Assembly: GCF_904846625.1 (NCBI RefSeq)
Contig: NZ_CAJHBL010000004.1
Coordinates: forward strand, 248,001 to 312,000
Reading direction: 5' to 3'
From: Psychrobacter sp. JCM 18900
GTDB taxonomy: Bacteria; Pseudomonadota; Gammaproteobacteria; Pseudomonadales; Moraxellaceae
Length of the DNA: 64,000 nt
Shown: positions 8,947 to 18,817 of the stretch, piece by piece
Numbering within the stretch: position 1 is the stretch's first letter
How the letters are laid out: the number at the start of each line of letters is the position of its first letter
Position numbers and translations under genes: made by a program
The notes under the pieces: model-generated
Told to the model about the DNA's origin: nothing
The model's input: only the letters and a program-made list of their open reading frames with translations
Database searches by the model: none

Positions 8947-11013
8947 TTAAACAAGCGGCGTCTGTAGCCGTGTACGATTGGGTGATAAGCGTGCGAGCAT
9001 CGTCTCTGACAGTGGTGCGAATGAGCCTAGCATCATATCTGCTAATGCTTCAGCACAAATAGGTGCCAATGCATAACCTTTTGCGCCCATCGCACTCATT
9101 GTCCATATTCGCTGACTGTTTGCCAATTGTCCAACGATAGGATGGTAGTCAGGCGTCTGAGTGCGAATGCCAGCTCGTCCCTGCCACAGACTCGTATCCG
9201 CTGGAATAATAAATGCCATTTCAGGAATAGCATTGATGAGCTTGTCTCGGCTAATTTGATGCTCTTCAGGACGTATATCGGTATTTGTATCATTGCGGAT
9301 AAAACTCGCGCCAAGCAATAAATATGGCTTGTCAGCGACCACGGTATTTAACTCATCATCTCCACTCTGTGCGTTGAACCGCGCACAGTAACCACTATAT
9401 TTAAGCGGTATTTTAGGCAGCTTAGCGTACTGCTCAGGGGTTGGCGTAAACCAAGACAGCTGCCCACGAATTTTACGGCAATCAAAAACACGCTGATCCA
9501 ATTTATGACTTTCATAAGCCGCGCAAATGACGATATTATCAGCAGTTATAATGATAGAGTTATGGTTTTCATCAATACCTTCAATACGAACTTGCTGCTC
9601 AGTCTCGTTGATTTTATTCACTTCTAACTGCTGAAAGTGAATGAGTGGATGAGTCAGTATGATGTTTTTTAATGCTTGCGGATTGACCAGACCAGACTGC
9701 GGTAAGTACAAGTTCTCTGATAAATCTTGCTCTTTTAGGCCGCTAGTAATCTGTGCTTGCTCATGCGATAGGGTGGTTGCCATCTCGTCAGGATAGTCGG
9801 CAATTTGTTCCGTACCGATATTGGCTTTTATGAGTAAATCAAGGGCGCCAGTCAGTTCAAGTACCGGTGCTGTATTAAGCTGTACGGCTGTTTGATTAAG
9901 GCCTCGATATAGCCTGCTGCTATGGAGATAGCCTATGGTATGCAGATGCTCGTCAACATGGTGAATCGGCGTCATTTTGGGCGCAAGTAATGCTCTAGGA
10001 TTGCCCGATGCACCTGCTAAGGGCGCTGATTTATCTAATAAGATGACGGTAATACCGCGATTGGCAAGCGACCAAGCTGTGAGCAACCCTGAGACACCTG
10101 CACCAATGACGACAGTGTGATCGAATGTGCTATAAGTCGTTTGCTGCTTCGCCTCGTGGCTTTTATTATCACAACTTTTATCATCGCTAGTAATGTCACT
10201 ACTGTCCGCATCAATCATGAGGGCCGTTAGCATTTCTCGTTTTCGACCGAAACCTCTGACTTTCTTAATTTGAAAGCCATGCTCTCTTAGTCCGCGCTTG
10301 ACGATACCTGCACAGCTATAAGTGGCGGCAGTCGTATGAGGGCATGATAGGCGCTGCATTTGTGCAAAGATACTGTCAGCCCACAAGGTGCTGTTGCAAG
10401 AAGGCGCAAAACCATCCAAAAACCAAGCATCAATATAAGGCGTATGCTGGCTAGAACGGTCTAATGCCAGTTTGCTTAGACTTTCTGCTGCATCACCAAG
10501 CCAGATATCGACGGTTAAGTTATCATGAGAAAAACTTAAACGATGACAGCCTGCAATTAGGGGCGGATATGCAGCCAACAGGGGCTCAATAAATGCCATT
10601 AGTTCAGGTGCACGCTCACCCCATAGCGCAAGTATCTGGGTCAGATCTGCTAGCGGTATAGGGAACTTTTCAGTAGTAATAAAGTGCAGGCGAGCCGTTG
10701 CTAATTGCGGATTGGTTTCACGTAATTGTCGCCACAATTGCCATGTTGCTAGTAGATTAAGCCCAGTTCCGAAGCCTAGCTCAGCAATCGTAAAGCATTG
10801 CTTTGGTGCAAGATGTACTAAACGCTCTGGTAACTGATTGTGCTCTAGAAACACGTGACGCGTTTCTGCCAAACCATCTGCATGAGAAAAATACACATCT
10901 CCAAACTCACCTGATACTGGCACCATATTGCCAGTATCATCCGTTTGCCAGTCAATCTTGGCAGGCGTGATAACGTTTAAGTGTTCAGGGTTTTGATGGT
11001 TAGCGGTAGACAT
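8947..11013 (-). CDS. mnmC: Bifunctional tRNA mnm5s2U biosynthesis protein MnmC
   Basis: MnmC carries out the last two steps of the 5-methylaminomethyl-2-thiouridine modification at tRNA U34. Its FAD domain removes the carboxymethyl group and its methyltransferase domain methylates the resulting amine. The N-terminal half has the SAM motif [15 protein letters not shown] and [13 protein letters not shown]. The C-terminal half has the dinucleotide-binding [20 protein letters not shown] and the late [17 protein letters not shown] block. The order methyltransferase then oxidoreductase is the standard fusion, and 688 residues is slightly above the usual 670. An Asp/Ser-rich linker (about 270-290) joins the halves. 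It is the main gene of the minus-strand block from 8.4 to 11 kb. Confidence 0.97.
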   Translation of the reverse strand: MSTANHQNPEHLNVITPAKIDWQTDDTGNMVPVSGEFGDVYFSHADGLAETRHVFLEHNQLPERLVHLAPKQCFTIAELGFGTGLNLLATWQLWRQLRETNPQLATARLHFITTEKFPIPLADLTQILALWGERAPELMAFIEPLLAAYPPLIAGCHRLSFSHDNLTVDIWLGDAAESLSKLALDRSSQHTPYIDAWFLDGFAPSCNSTLWADSIFAQMQRLSCPHTTAATYSCAGIVKRGLREHGFQIKKVRGFGRKREMLTALMIDADSSDITSDDKSCDNKSHEAKQQTTYSTFDHTVVIGAGVSGLLTAWSLANRGITVILLDKSAPLAGASGNPRALLAPKMTPIHHVDEHLHTIGYLHSSRLYRGLNQTAVQLNTAPVLELTGALDLLIKANIGTEQIADYPDEMATTLSHEQAQITSGLKEQDLSENLYLPQSGLVNPQALKNIILTHPLIHFQQLEVNKINETEQQVRIEGIDENHNSIIITADNIVICAAYESHKLDQRVFDCRKIRGQLSWFTPTPEQYAKLPKIPLKYSGYCARFNAQSGDDELNTVVADKPYLLLGASFIRNDTNTDIRPEEHQISRDKLINAIPEMAFIIPADTSLWQGRAGIRTQTPDYHPIVGQLANSQRIWTMSAMGAKGYALAPICAEALADMMLGSFAPLSETMLARLSPNRTRLQTPLV

Positions 11014-11137
11014 GAGGCACTTCTTAGAAATATCAGAAACGGAAGCTCAACGATCAGCAGTGACGGATCAATGATATCGACATTTGGTCAGACACAGCGA
11101 AGTAGAGTAATGCAAGTCAGTGCGAGCACAGTATATG

Positions 11138-11587
11138 CTACCAGCGCTCACGGCGGACAAATACTAACCACGAGACAAAAATACCGACTAATAGACTGAT
11201 CAAAACGGTAAACGCACCGTATAGAAACAATTGTCCTTTACTTTCGTAAACCAAGACATTTACTTGAGTCTGTAAATCGTTCACTTGACGCTGTAGTTGT
11301 GCATTACGGCTGAGCAGTTCTTGATTGGCAGCTGACAATGCTTTAGTAGATGGTTGCAACTGTGCCGCCAAGGTATCATTGATATCTAGCGCTGAGTTTT
11401 TTGTTGGTAAAGCGCGCGGCGCTACTGGCCCAGTCAACGGCAGCACTGCTGTCGGATCGGTTGCATCGACAGCAGGTGTTATGGGCGCAGCAGGTGCAGC
11501 CTGCGCCGAAACGGCTGTCACTAACATGAGACCAATCAGGGCACTTTTGTAGCAACAGGTAGGTGAAAAAGAGACTCTCTGAATCAC
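11138..11587 (-). CDS. Exported coiled-coil protein with C-terminal membrane anchor
   Basis: This 149-residue protein has a predicted signal peptide ending near AVSAQA, a Pro/Ala-rich spacer, a coiled coil (LLSRNAQLQRQVNDLQTQVN) and one C-terminal helix (AFTVLISLLVGIFVSWLVFV) ending in RRERW. This resembles the C-terminal half of YgiM/TIGR04211 SH3-domain proteins but lacks the SH3 part, so I give no symbol. The start is GTG, overlapping the upstream YciI stop in a GTGA, which indicates translational coupling. The periplasmic location with a C-terminal anchor is an inference from the hydrophobic profile. Confidence 0.78.
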   Translation of the reverse strand: MIQRVSFSPTCCYKSALIGLMLVTAVSAQAAPAAPITPAVDATDPTAVLPLTGPVAPRALPTKNSALDINDTLAAQLQPSTKALSAANQELLSRNAQLQRQVNDLQTQVNVLVYESKGQLFLYGAFTVLISLLVGIFVSWLVFVRRERW

Positions 11588-11910
11588 GATGCAGCTACTT
11601 GATTGTTGCTATCAGTTGGTGCTGGCAATGCTTGAATAAATGGTTTGATATCGACATGACTATACACGCCATCACGTAGATAAGGCTCATCGTTTGCCCA
11701 TGCTTGAGCCGCTTCGATAGAGTCAAAATCTGCAATGATTAAGCTGCCTGACATATCATTCTTGCCATGCTCGATAGGCGTTGGACCTGCGATAACGAGG
11801 CGGCCCTCTTGATGCAGCGCTTTTAAACGTTCAATATGTTCAGTACGAGTAATCAGACGTTGTGCACTGCTATTAGCCACGTCATGACCAATGATTGCAA
11901 ATAAAGACAT
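11584..11910 (-). CDS. YciI-family (dimeric ferredoxin-like fold) protein
   Basis: The 108-residue sequence has the YciI pattern: FAIIGHDV near the start, RTEHIERLKALHQEGRLVIAGP with the family's conserved His, and a C-terminal DEPYLRDGVYSHVDIKPF. YciI proteins are small dimers of alpha/beta fold. Biochemical function is mostly unknown, with some family members acting as dehydrochlorinase-like enzymes. It couples by a 4-bp overlap to the next gene downstream on the minus strand, and lies 107 bp downstream of yciB, echoing the yciA/yciB/yciI neighbourhood known in enterobacteria. Confidence 0.88.
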   Translation of the reverse strand: MSLFAIIGHDVANSSAQRLITRTEHIERLKALHQEGRLVIAGPTPIEHGKNDMSGSLIIADFDSIEAAQAWANDEPYLRDGVYSHVDIKPFIQALPAPTDSNNQVAAS

Positions 11911-12017
11911 GAGACTTCCTTAGTGAATAATAAAAAAGTAATGATGAGCTTATGTGGGCTTAATATAAACGTCATAGCAATAAAATTGTTATTTCTACTA
12001 TGACAAGGCAACAGAAA

Positions 12018-12569
12018 TTATTTAGTGGCTTTGTCTGTTAGGGCAGGGTTGAGATGCTTTTTCAACACGGCAAATTGAGCTACGACAAACACTAGCATAA
12101 TTGGAATCCAGCCATAGGTCTTAAAGTTGATCCATGCTTCATCTGACATTGTGAACGCTGTGATATAATGCAGTACAGCCATTAGGGCAAAAAACAATGC
12201 CCAAGCAACGGTCAGCTTTTTCCAGCCGCTAAGCGTCAGGGTAAATACCTCTTTCATAGCAAGCTGCATCAATGGCTTATTAATAGCGGCACTGACGAAT
12301 AGTGTCAATGCAAAAATACCATTGATAATGGGCGACTTCCAGCGCAAATAAATATCATCACGCAGCAGTAATGTGCCGCCGCAGAATAAAATCGTTAATA
12401 ATAAGACAACCCATTGCTGCTTATCAAACTTACCTTTTTGACGAATAAAATGAATGGCGTAAACGATAATAGTGGCGACGAGCAAAGCCCCTGCCGCTGC
12501 TAAAATACCGTTATAACGCGCCGCGATAAAAAAGGCAATTAAGGGAATAAAGTCTAATAATGCTTTCAT
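12018..12569 (-). CDS. yciB: Inner membrane septation protein YciB (IspZ)
   Basis: YciB (IspZ) is an inner membrane protein with five to six helices that affects cell-envelope synthesis and division; homologues interact with elongasome and divisome components. The start MKALLDFIPLIAFFIAARY matches the family start (MKxxLDFLPLxxFF), so I take ATG at 12569 over an upstream TTG at 12590. The remainder is an alternation of helices with the family's KPLMQL block and a Trp-rich stretch (WALFFALMAVLHYITAF). At about 183 residues it has the normal length. Confidence 0.95.
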   Translation of the reverse strand: MKALLDFIPLIAFFIAARYNGILAAAGALLVATIIVYAIHFIRQKGKFDKQQWVVLLLTILFCGGTLLLRDDIYLRWKSPIINGIFALTLFVSAAINKPLMQLAMKEVFTLTLSGWKKLTVAWALFFALMAVLHYITAFTMSDEAWINFKTYGWIPIMLVFVVAQFAVLKKHLNPALTDKATK

Positions 12570-12860
12570 AGCAAAGGGTGTATCCAACAAAAACGTATGG
12601 GGTAGTTTACACGTCTACCGCACCAAAAAAAAGCAATCAACACGATAATCATGCGATATACGCGACCTACAGAGTAATACTTTCTTATTGCGCCTGATGA
12701 CCATGCCACTGGCCAAATATAAACACGAATACAGTAACGATAACTGCTAAATCTACAGAATGAGCAAGACAAATCACAATACTCATAATCGTAACAATGA
12801 CTGTCTGCTACCTAACTTTTATTCTACTTTTATTTTATTTAACACTTTAAGGCTCAGCTT

Positions 12861-13742
12861 ATGAAAATTGACTTACATTGCCACAGTACTTGTTCAGATG
12901 GTACCTACGCACCGACCGAGGTCATACAGCGTGCCCATGCAGCGGGCATCAACGTATTGGCATTGACTGACCATGACACGCTGGCAGGGATTGATGAGGC
13001 AAGAGACGCTGCCAGTGCCTGCGATATGCAGATTATTAATGGTGTTGAAATCAGTTGTGAACATACGTTAAGCGGTGGTTACGGAAAGAATAAATCCACC
13101 AATAAAATTATTCACGTACTTGGACTGGACTTTACTGATCGCGAAAAAATGCACGCAACGCTGCAGCAACTGCAAGACAGTCGAGCCACTCGTGGTCAGC
13201 GTATCGCTGAAAAATTGAGTGAGCTATTAGATATTAATTATGATGAGCTATGGCAAGCAGTGCTCGATAAAGCAGGCGGTAACCCTCAAGCAGTCGGCCG
13301 CGCCCATATTGGACAGGTATTGTTTGAGCGAGGTGAAGTCAAAACCGTTCAAAAAGCCTTTGATAAGTACCTAGCAGATAACAAACCTGCTTATGTAGCA
13401 ATCGAGGCATTGACGATGCAGCATGGTATCGAGCTGATTCATGCTTGCGGCGGCAAAGCGGTGCTCGCACATCCCACGCGATATCAACTATCAGCGACAC
13501 GCGTGCGTAAACTAATCGAAGAGTTTGCGCAGCTTGGCGGAGATGCTTGTGAACTACCAGCCACTAGTGAGCCAATTAGTACTCGCAGAATGGTCGACCG
13601 TAGCATTGCTGAGCATGGTCTTTCGGCATCTATTGGTAGTGACTTTCATGGTAGTAACATGCCTTGGCGACGTTTGGGCGATGTTCCTACTTTAAATGAT
13701 GATCAGCAAGGGGTTTGGGAGTCTTTTGCAACGCTTGCTTAA
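12861..13742 (+). CDS. rnm: PHP-domain phosphatase/exonuclease RNase AM (YciV/TrpH-like)
   Basis: The sequence begins DLHCHSTCSDG and ALTDHDTLAG, the first two metal-binding motifs of the PHP family, followed later by a GxxHIGxVL-type block, KAVLAHPTRYQ and GSDFHGSNMPW, which supply the remaining His/Asp ligands. This order is that of YciV (RNase AM), a 5'-to-3' exonuclease and 3',5'-nucleotide bisphosphatase acting in rRNA 5' maturation in E. coli. The length of 293 residues matches. It is divergent from yciB across about 290 bp. The specific RNA role is inferred from the family; a different nucleotide phosphatase specificity is possible. Confidence 0.88.
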   Translation: MKIDLHCHSTCSDGTYAPTEVIQRAHAAGINVLALTDHDTLAGIDEARDAASACDMQIINGVEISCEHTLSGGYGKNKSTNKIIHVLGLDFTDREKMHATLQQLQDSRATRGQRIAEKLSELLDINYDELWQAVLDKAGGNPQAVGRAHIGQVLFERGEVKTVQKAFDKYLADNKPAYVAIEALTMQHGIELIHACGGKAVLAHPTRYQLSATRVRKLIEEFAQLGGDACELPATSEPISTRRMVDRSIAEHGLSASIGSDFHGSNMPWRRLGDVPTLNDDQQGVWESFATLA

Positions 13743-13801
13743 TGAGCAGGATTTACCTTTTTACAGTTACTTCTAATAAGGTTGTTTTCAATAGCGATAA
13801 G

Positions 13802-13827
13802 GCCTTATTTATCATGATGAATAAGGC
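13802..13827. promoter_or_regulatory. 26-bp near-perfect palindrome in gap before the diguanylate cyclase
   Basis: The 26-bp sequence beginning GCCTTATTTATCATG and ending GAATAAGGC is its own reverse complement apart from one mismatched base pair. It has no T-run after it, so a simple terminator is unlikely. It lies 60 bp downstream of the PHP gene and 209 bp before the next start. An operator or a weak hairpin terminator are both possible; I cannot choose. Confidence 0.45.
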
Positions 13828-14035
13828 TAGGAATGGGTAAGTAAACAAAATTGCATTCATAGAGAAATTATTGGGAAATAAATGCGTAAAATAGATTGAT
13901 AATAAGGCAAGAACTTGTAACACTTGATATGAAAATTTCAGAGCGGATAGTATGCTTTGGCTTTGATTTTAGCGCTTATATATTCAACGTATTTATACCT
14001 TTTAATGTATTTACACTCTCTGCGGTAGCCCTTCT

Positions 14036-15493
14036 ATGGCTGTATCGATATCCCATCTAGGTTACAACAAAATCTCTCAAATGATTTTTGAGTGGCAGGC
14101 CGCTGACCGAACATCGCTGATGGCCTTATTTATCGTATTAGAAGTGTCATTGCATTGGTTCTGGTGCTTATATGTTTGGTGGCAGCAAGATGCGCTAAAT
14201 ACCTATGTAAATATACACTATCTATATCCATTATGGCTTGGGATTAGCTTTGTCGGGCTGTTCTTTTTGTGCATGGTCAAAGGCTTATTTCACTCAAGCA
14301 ATGACAACGACATTGTCTTAAGCAGATGGCAGATAGCTTTGGTTTTGGTTTACACCGCCTACATTTCTACTGTTATTGTGATGATAGGGTACAGCAGTCT
14401 GTTTGCAGGCGTGTCGCTCGTCGGCGGCGCTATGCTTGGCATGATGCTGATCAAACGCCGCTATGCTTGGCGTATGTTTTGGCTGCATATTATTTTGATG
14501 CTATTAGCGATCATGTCACCTTACTTTGGTATCAGTCTGCCTAATTTACGCCAATTGACCGTCATTCATCCCATGCTTGAAAGTCATAACTATCTAACTT
14601 ACAACGAGATTATGGCTGCTGAAAATGCGGTTGCTGCGTTGGCTTTTGAGAACAATGTCTTAAACTGGGATAGTATCAGCGAGCTACAGCGTTCATCCGC
14701 ATTTTTTTGGCGGTCGACTCATTTATATTTAGCGCTGCCAAAAGCGATTTTTATTGTTTATATGTTTCGTGCTTTGCTATTGGTGTTAGATGATAGTCGG
14801 TTTGAGACCCTTCTACATGCCAATCAGGACGAGCTTACTCAGCTTAAAAATCGTCGCTACGGTTTGAAAAAGATGAAGTATGCTTTGGCTACTGTGCGAG
14901 AATATCAAGACTTAAGCGTCATGCTGTTAGATTTGGACTGGTTCAAACAGATTAACGATAACTATGGTCACGATGTAGGTGATCAGGTTCTGATTGAAAT
15001 CTCGCAGACGCTATCGCAGTCGTTAACAGATAAGACTATTATCAGTCGCTATGGCGGCGAAGAGTTTTTAATTGTCCTACCAGACACAAAGCATGATAGC
15101 GCTATGATGATTGCCGAACAATTACGCCTAAATATTGCTGAGCATGTCATGAAGATTGAAGGTCTGGCTGATTTTAATGTGACAGCAAGCTTTGGATTGT
15201 ATACCTTAACTCATGAAGAGCGAGATTGTATCGCGCAAGGCTACAAAACGATCACACAGCAAAAAACTGTCGCTCAAACGTCACCTCTTATCAAGCCAAT
15301 TGCTACTCAGCGCGCGGAAAGCAAAATCGCTTTAATGCAAAAGCTGCCTAGTGATATTTGCCAGCGGCTTATTAGCACAGCGGATAAGGCACTATATGAA
15401 GCCAAGCACCGTGGTCGCAATCAAGTTGTCAGTGCAAATGAGATGTGGGCCGAAAAAGAAGGCGGTAAGCAATCGCTTTACAAAAGCCGCTAG
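14036..15493 (+). CDS. Membrane-bound diguanylate cyclase (GGDEF domain)
   Basis: The N-terminal 240 residues hold several hydrophobic helices and no recognised sensor domain. The C-terminal GGDEF domain is intact: DELTQLKNRR, LDLDWFKQINDNYGHDVGD, and the catalytic RYGGEEF near residue 340, so c-di-GMP synthesis is expected. The usual allosteric inhibitory site (RxxD before GGDEF) is absent; the aligned positions read TDKT. An extra loop of about 35 residues (CIAQGYKTITQQ to KIALMQK) separates the GGEEF region from the ending ADKALYEAKHRGRNQV. The protein has 485 residues and ends before a hairpin. What it senses is unknown. Confidence 0.92.
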   Translation: MAVSISHLGYNKISQMIFEWQAADRTSLMALFIVLEVSLHWFWCLYVWWQQDALNTYVNIHYLYPLWLGISFVGLFFLCMVKGLFHSSNDNDIVLSRWQIALVLVYTAYISTVIVMIGYSSLFAGVSLVGGAMLGMMLIKRRYAWRMFWLHIILMLLAIMSPYFGISLPNLRQLTVIHPMLESHNYLTYNEIMAAENAVAALAFENNVLNWDSISELQRSSAFFWRSTHLYLALPKAIFIVYMFRALLLVLDDSRFETLLHANQDELTQLKNRRYGLKKMKYALATVREYQDLSVMLLDLDWFKQINDNYGHDVGDQVLIEISQTLSQSLTDKTIISRYGGEEFLIVLPDTKHDSAMMIAEQLRLNIAEHVMKIEGLADFNVTASFGLYTLTHEERDCIAQGYKTITQQKTVAQTSPLIKPIATQRAESKIALMQKLPSDICQRLISTADKALYEAKHRGRNQVVSANEMWAEKEGGKQSLYKSR

Positions 15494-15510
15494 CCATTAA
15501 TTTATTAACG

Positions 15511-15564
15511 ATCAGCCATGCCACTAAGACTTTGTAAGTATTATCGGTATGGCTGATATTTTAT
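15511..15564. terminator. Likely terminator between convergent DGC and truD
   Basis: ATCAGCCAT (15511) pairs with ATGGCTGAT (ending 15557), followed by ATTTTATT, with a loop of nearly 30 bases. The long loop makes it weaker than the other hairpins here. Confidence 0.6.
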
Positions 15565-15598
15565 TGATTGGTTCAATTGAGGCTTCGATTTAATCCAA

Positions 15599-16924
15599 TC
15601 AAGATGCTAATTCCTGCACTAAACTTGCGAGCACACTTGTGGCAAAGCTACCCGTCGTCAAAGTAAAGTTTAATACTAGCGTCTGATCGTCCGACCATTC
15701 CCAGCTTAACGCCTCAATCGGTAGGCGTAGCGCTCGTCTTTGCGCCTTAATATCGCGCTGCTCTAATCCAGTTGCTAGTTGCATGAGTAGTGGACTGTGT
15801 TGTACTACCTCGGTCTCTAAATCTGCAGCGCTACCGATGACTTTATCGTTACCCGTACCCCATAGCACGGCAGTTGGGTGAATATCGCCATTATCAATAC
15901 GAGCATGCAACGTATCATCTAGTGTTTCACTAGTGAATATCGATCCTGAACCATCTAAATTAAACACCTCGCCTGCTAGGCCAGTGTTCCAGCTGCCATT
16001 ACGCACTCGCGCTGCCAATATCTCATTAAATATCAAGCTACGTGCAGCAGACAGTTCCATCGTATTTTGCTCGCGCGGGGCACGCTTACGTTTGCTCTTT
16101 TTTGGTTGTGGACGCGGCTCTCGCGGTGGACGAGCAAACAGTGATAAAGCCTCTCTGACGTTATTACCCTGACGACCAAAACGCTGTGGACCAAAATAAT
16201 TGGGTACGCCGTTTTCGCCAATGCGCGTTAGGTGCTGCTCGACGGCCTCTTTTGCAGATAGTAGTTGCTCGGGTGATGCGTTACTTCCGTCACAAACATT
16301 TTCGTCACTAGCGCTCGCAAACTGAATATCACGTAAAGTAATAACAAACTGATTGGCACGGTGCGTACCGCGATTGAGTTTTTTATTGTGCCAGTGCTGC
16401 GCAAGGATAGTGACAGTCTCATTTTCACCGATGTCTACTGGTGCAAACTCAGTAGGCGGCAATTGCTTCTTTGGTATGCGCAAACTAAACCACTGAGTCG
16501 TCAACGCGTGACGATCCTTCAACCCTGAATAACCAACATCACGCAATGGAATGTCTGCCCACTCTGACAGTAGTTTCGCCAGATAAGCGGTATTTATGCC
16601 TGATTTTTCGATATGTAGCCATAAATGCTCACCTTCACCAGTGAAGTCTAACGGCAATAGCTCATTAACGATAAAATCAGTCGCATTGGATTTATAAGTC
16701 GCTTGCTGTATCGGCTGCAAACTTGGCTGTGGCAAATTTGCAGTATCTGTACTAGTGGCAATATCAACATGAGCTAGGTCAATTTGCTCACTGGCTGCTT
16801 GGTCATTAGTTTTTTGTTCATTGCCATTTTGGGCAACAGCTGTTGAGTCAAGAGTAGCAACTTGGCTATCTAAACTATCTTGAGAAGTAGTAATGATTTC
16901 GTTTTGGTTATCTTGAGAAGTCAT
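15599..16924 (-). CDS. truD: tRNA pseudouridine synthase TruD
   Basis: TruD converts U13 of tRNA-Glu to pseudouridine. The catalytic motif GYSGLKDRHALTTQW is present, with its Asp as nucleophile, as is the NYFGPQRFGRQGNNVREA block that is characteristic of the family. The protein is 441 residues against about 350 in E. coli. The extra length is an N-terminal Gln/Asn/Thr/Asp-rich segment of about 70 residues, apparently disordered, and a basic insertion (PKKSKRKRAPREQN) inside the domain. The start ATG at 16924 lacks a strong ribosome-binding site. An internal start would remove part of the extension, so the true N-terminus is uncertain. Confidence 0.93.
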   Translation of the reverse strand: MTSQDNQNEIITTSQDSLDSQVATLDSTAVAQNGNEQKTNDQAASEQIDLAHVDIATSTDTANLPQPSLQPIQQATYKSNATDFIVNELLPLDFTGEGEHLWLHIEKSGINTAYLAKLLSEWADIPLRDVGYSGLKDRHALTTQWFSLRIPKKQLPPTEFAPVDIGENETVTILAQHWHNKKLNRGTHRANQFVITLRDIQFASASDENVCDGSNASPEQLLSAKEAVEQHLTRIGENGVPNYFGPQRFGRQGNNVREALSLFARPPREPRPQPKKSKRKRAPREQNTMELSAARSLIFNEILAARVRNGSWNTGLAGEVFNLDGSGSIFTSETLDDTLHARIDNGDIHPTAVLWGTGNDKVIGSAADLETEVVQHSPLLMQLATGLEQRDIKAQRRALRLPIEALSWEWSDDQTLVLNFTLTTGSFATSVLASLVQELAS

Positions 16925-17167
16925 AGGGTCGTCTTTTATTTTGTTTATTAATAATGATTAGAAGTAAAAGGAGTGCGGAAAGCAAAGTCGCATAATTACG
17001 TTTTGCAACGCAGCAAACATACAAAAAAACATCGTGTGCACGGAGCTCTTGCTACTATCAATGCATAGCATATTAAAAATAATAGGATAAGTTGAATTTG
17101 TCTGGTTGGTTACGGTCATTTTCAACCTGCTGTCATTAGACATCATTATAACTGTTAAGGAAGCATT

Positions 17168-18817
17168 ATGACCGACGCAACGATCAACACCGTCACCATT
17201 AGTAAAGCGGATATCCCAAGCGGTGGCATGAAATCATATAAGCAAGAAGACGATAGTATCATCTTAATCACTCGCGATGACGATGAGTTCCATGCATTCG
17301 ATGGCAAATGCCCACATGCGGGTGCAGACTTGGGTAATGGATTACGCTGTGGTAATCGGGTAGTCTGTCCTTGGCATCATGCGACTTTTGATAGTCGCGA
17401 CGGCTCATTATTAGAGCCGATAGCGACTAAAGGTTTGACCCAGTATGAGCTGACTTATGATGGTGACAGTTTAACGGTTGATACCTCAGCTCAGGTAACG
17501 GGGCAAGTCGAAAATGATAAATTGACTGACACCCATACTATTATTGTTGGTGGTGGCGGTGCAGGATTTATGACAGCCGACCAGTTGCGTCAGGGTGGTT
17601 ATGGCGGCAAGATTACGTTGATTAGTAAAGATGATAAAGCTCCTTACAACCGACCTTTATTATCCAAAGCATTTTTGGCAGGTAAGATGGACGAGGATAA
17701 GCTGCTCTTGGGCGGTGCTTACTGGGCGGATAACAACAATATTGAGTTACGCCTTAATCAAACGGTTAACGAAGTGCTGCCTAATGAATCGACCGTCGTC
17801 ATAGAGGATAATGATGGCAACGGCGAGCGACAAACTGCAGACTTCTTGGTCGTCGCCACTGGCGCTAAACCAAACTTGCCACCTATCAAAGGCGCTGACA
17901 TAGATGGCGTATATACGCTACGCAGCATGACAGATGCCAAACTAATTAAAGCGGCTAGTCATGATCAGCGCGTGGTGATCATTGGTACAGGTTTTATCGG
18001 TATGGAGACCGCTTCGGCATTAGCACAAGCAGGCACGACAGCTTCTATTACAGTGGTTGGACAAGGTAGCCGTGTGATGGGCAATATTGTCTCTGAAACG
18101 GTGAGTAACGCCTTAATTAAGTTACATGAAGAGAAGGGCATCAATTTTGTGTTTGACGCAACCGTCAATGAAATTACTAAGGTTGATCGTCAAGTGGACA
18201 AGGATGGAGATAACAATAATCAAGCTTTCTCAAATGTAGGCGGTGTCACGCTGGCGAATGGTGAGCATATTGATGCCGATATCGTGATATTGGGTACTGG
18301 CGTGTCTCCACGTACAGAGATATTGAGCGGAGTTAACGATCTAGATGGCGTACAAGTCGATGCGCATCTACAGCTGCGCGATGGCGTTTATGCGCTGGGT
18401 GATATCGCTAAAGCCACCAACCAGATGGGTCGCATGCGTATCGAGCATTGGCGCGTGGCGCTGCAGCATGGCATGGTTACAGCTGCTGCAATCCTAAATG
18501 ACGACAGTATTGATTCATTAGAGGCGCGTATTCCGTTCTTTTGGACCATGCAATATGGCAAGAGCCTACGCTATAGCGGTCATGCCGAGACACCAGATCA
18601 CAATATCCTATTTGGTACGCCAGATACGCATGATTATATCGAATACTACTTCGATGATGAAGGTGAGGATACACGAGCTAGTGCAGCAAGTACGCTTGGA
18701 CGTGATAAAGAGCTGGTTGCCTTCTCCGAGCTATTACGCCGTGGTCATGCACCGACGCGCGCGCAGCTTAATGCAGGTCTTGATATTATTGAGCAAGCCC
18801 ATGCATTATCGCGCTAG
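17168..18817 (+). CDS. Rieske-FAD pyridine nucleotide-disulfide oxidoreductase (AIF-like)
   Basis: Residues 1-105 are a Rieske [2Fe-2S] domain with CPHAGAD and CPWHHATF supplying the two Cys and two His ligands. The rest is a class-I pyridine nucleotide-disulfide oxidoreductase fold: FAD motif TIIVGGGGAGFMTADQL, NAD motif RVVIIGTGFIGMETASALAQ, and the late VYALGDIAK FAD-binding block. It has no redox-active CxxxxC pair. This arrangement matches AIF-like (AIFL) and ferredoxin reductase-type proteins, which pass electrons from NAD(P)H through FAD to an iron-sulfur centre. The partner is unknown. The protein is 549 residues and lies alone, divergent from truD. Confidence 0.9.
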   Translation: MTDATINTVTISKADIPSGGMKSYKQEDDSIILITRDDDEFHAFDGKCPHAGADLGNGLRCGNRVVCPWHHATFDSRDGSLLEPIATKGLTQYELTYDGDSLTVDTSAQVTGQVENDKLTDTHTIIVGGGGAGFMTADQLRQGGYGGKITLISKDDKAPYNRPLLSKAFLAGKMDEDKLLLGGAYWADNNNIELRLNQTVNEVLPNESTVVIEDNDGNGERQTADFLVVATGAKPNLPPIKGADIDGVYTLRSMTDAKLIKAASHDQRVVIIGTGFIGMETASALAQAGTTASITVVGQGSRVMGNIVSETVSNALIKLHEEKGINFVFDATVNEITKVDRQVDKDGDNNNQAFSNVGGVTLANGEHIDADIVILGTGVSPRTEILSGVNDLDGVQVDAHLQLRDGVYALGDIAKATNQMGRMRIEHWRVALQHGMVTAAAILNDDSIDSLEARIPFFWTMQYGKSLRYSGHAETPDHNILFGTPDTHDYIEYYFDDEGEDTRASAASTLGRDKELVAFSELLRRGHAPTRAQLNAGLDIIEQAHALSR

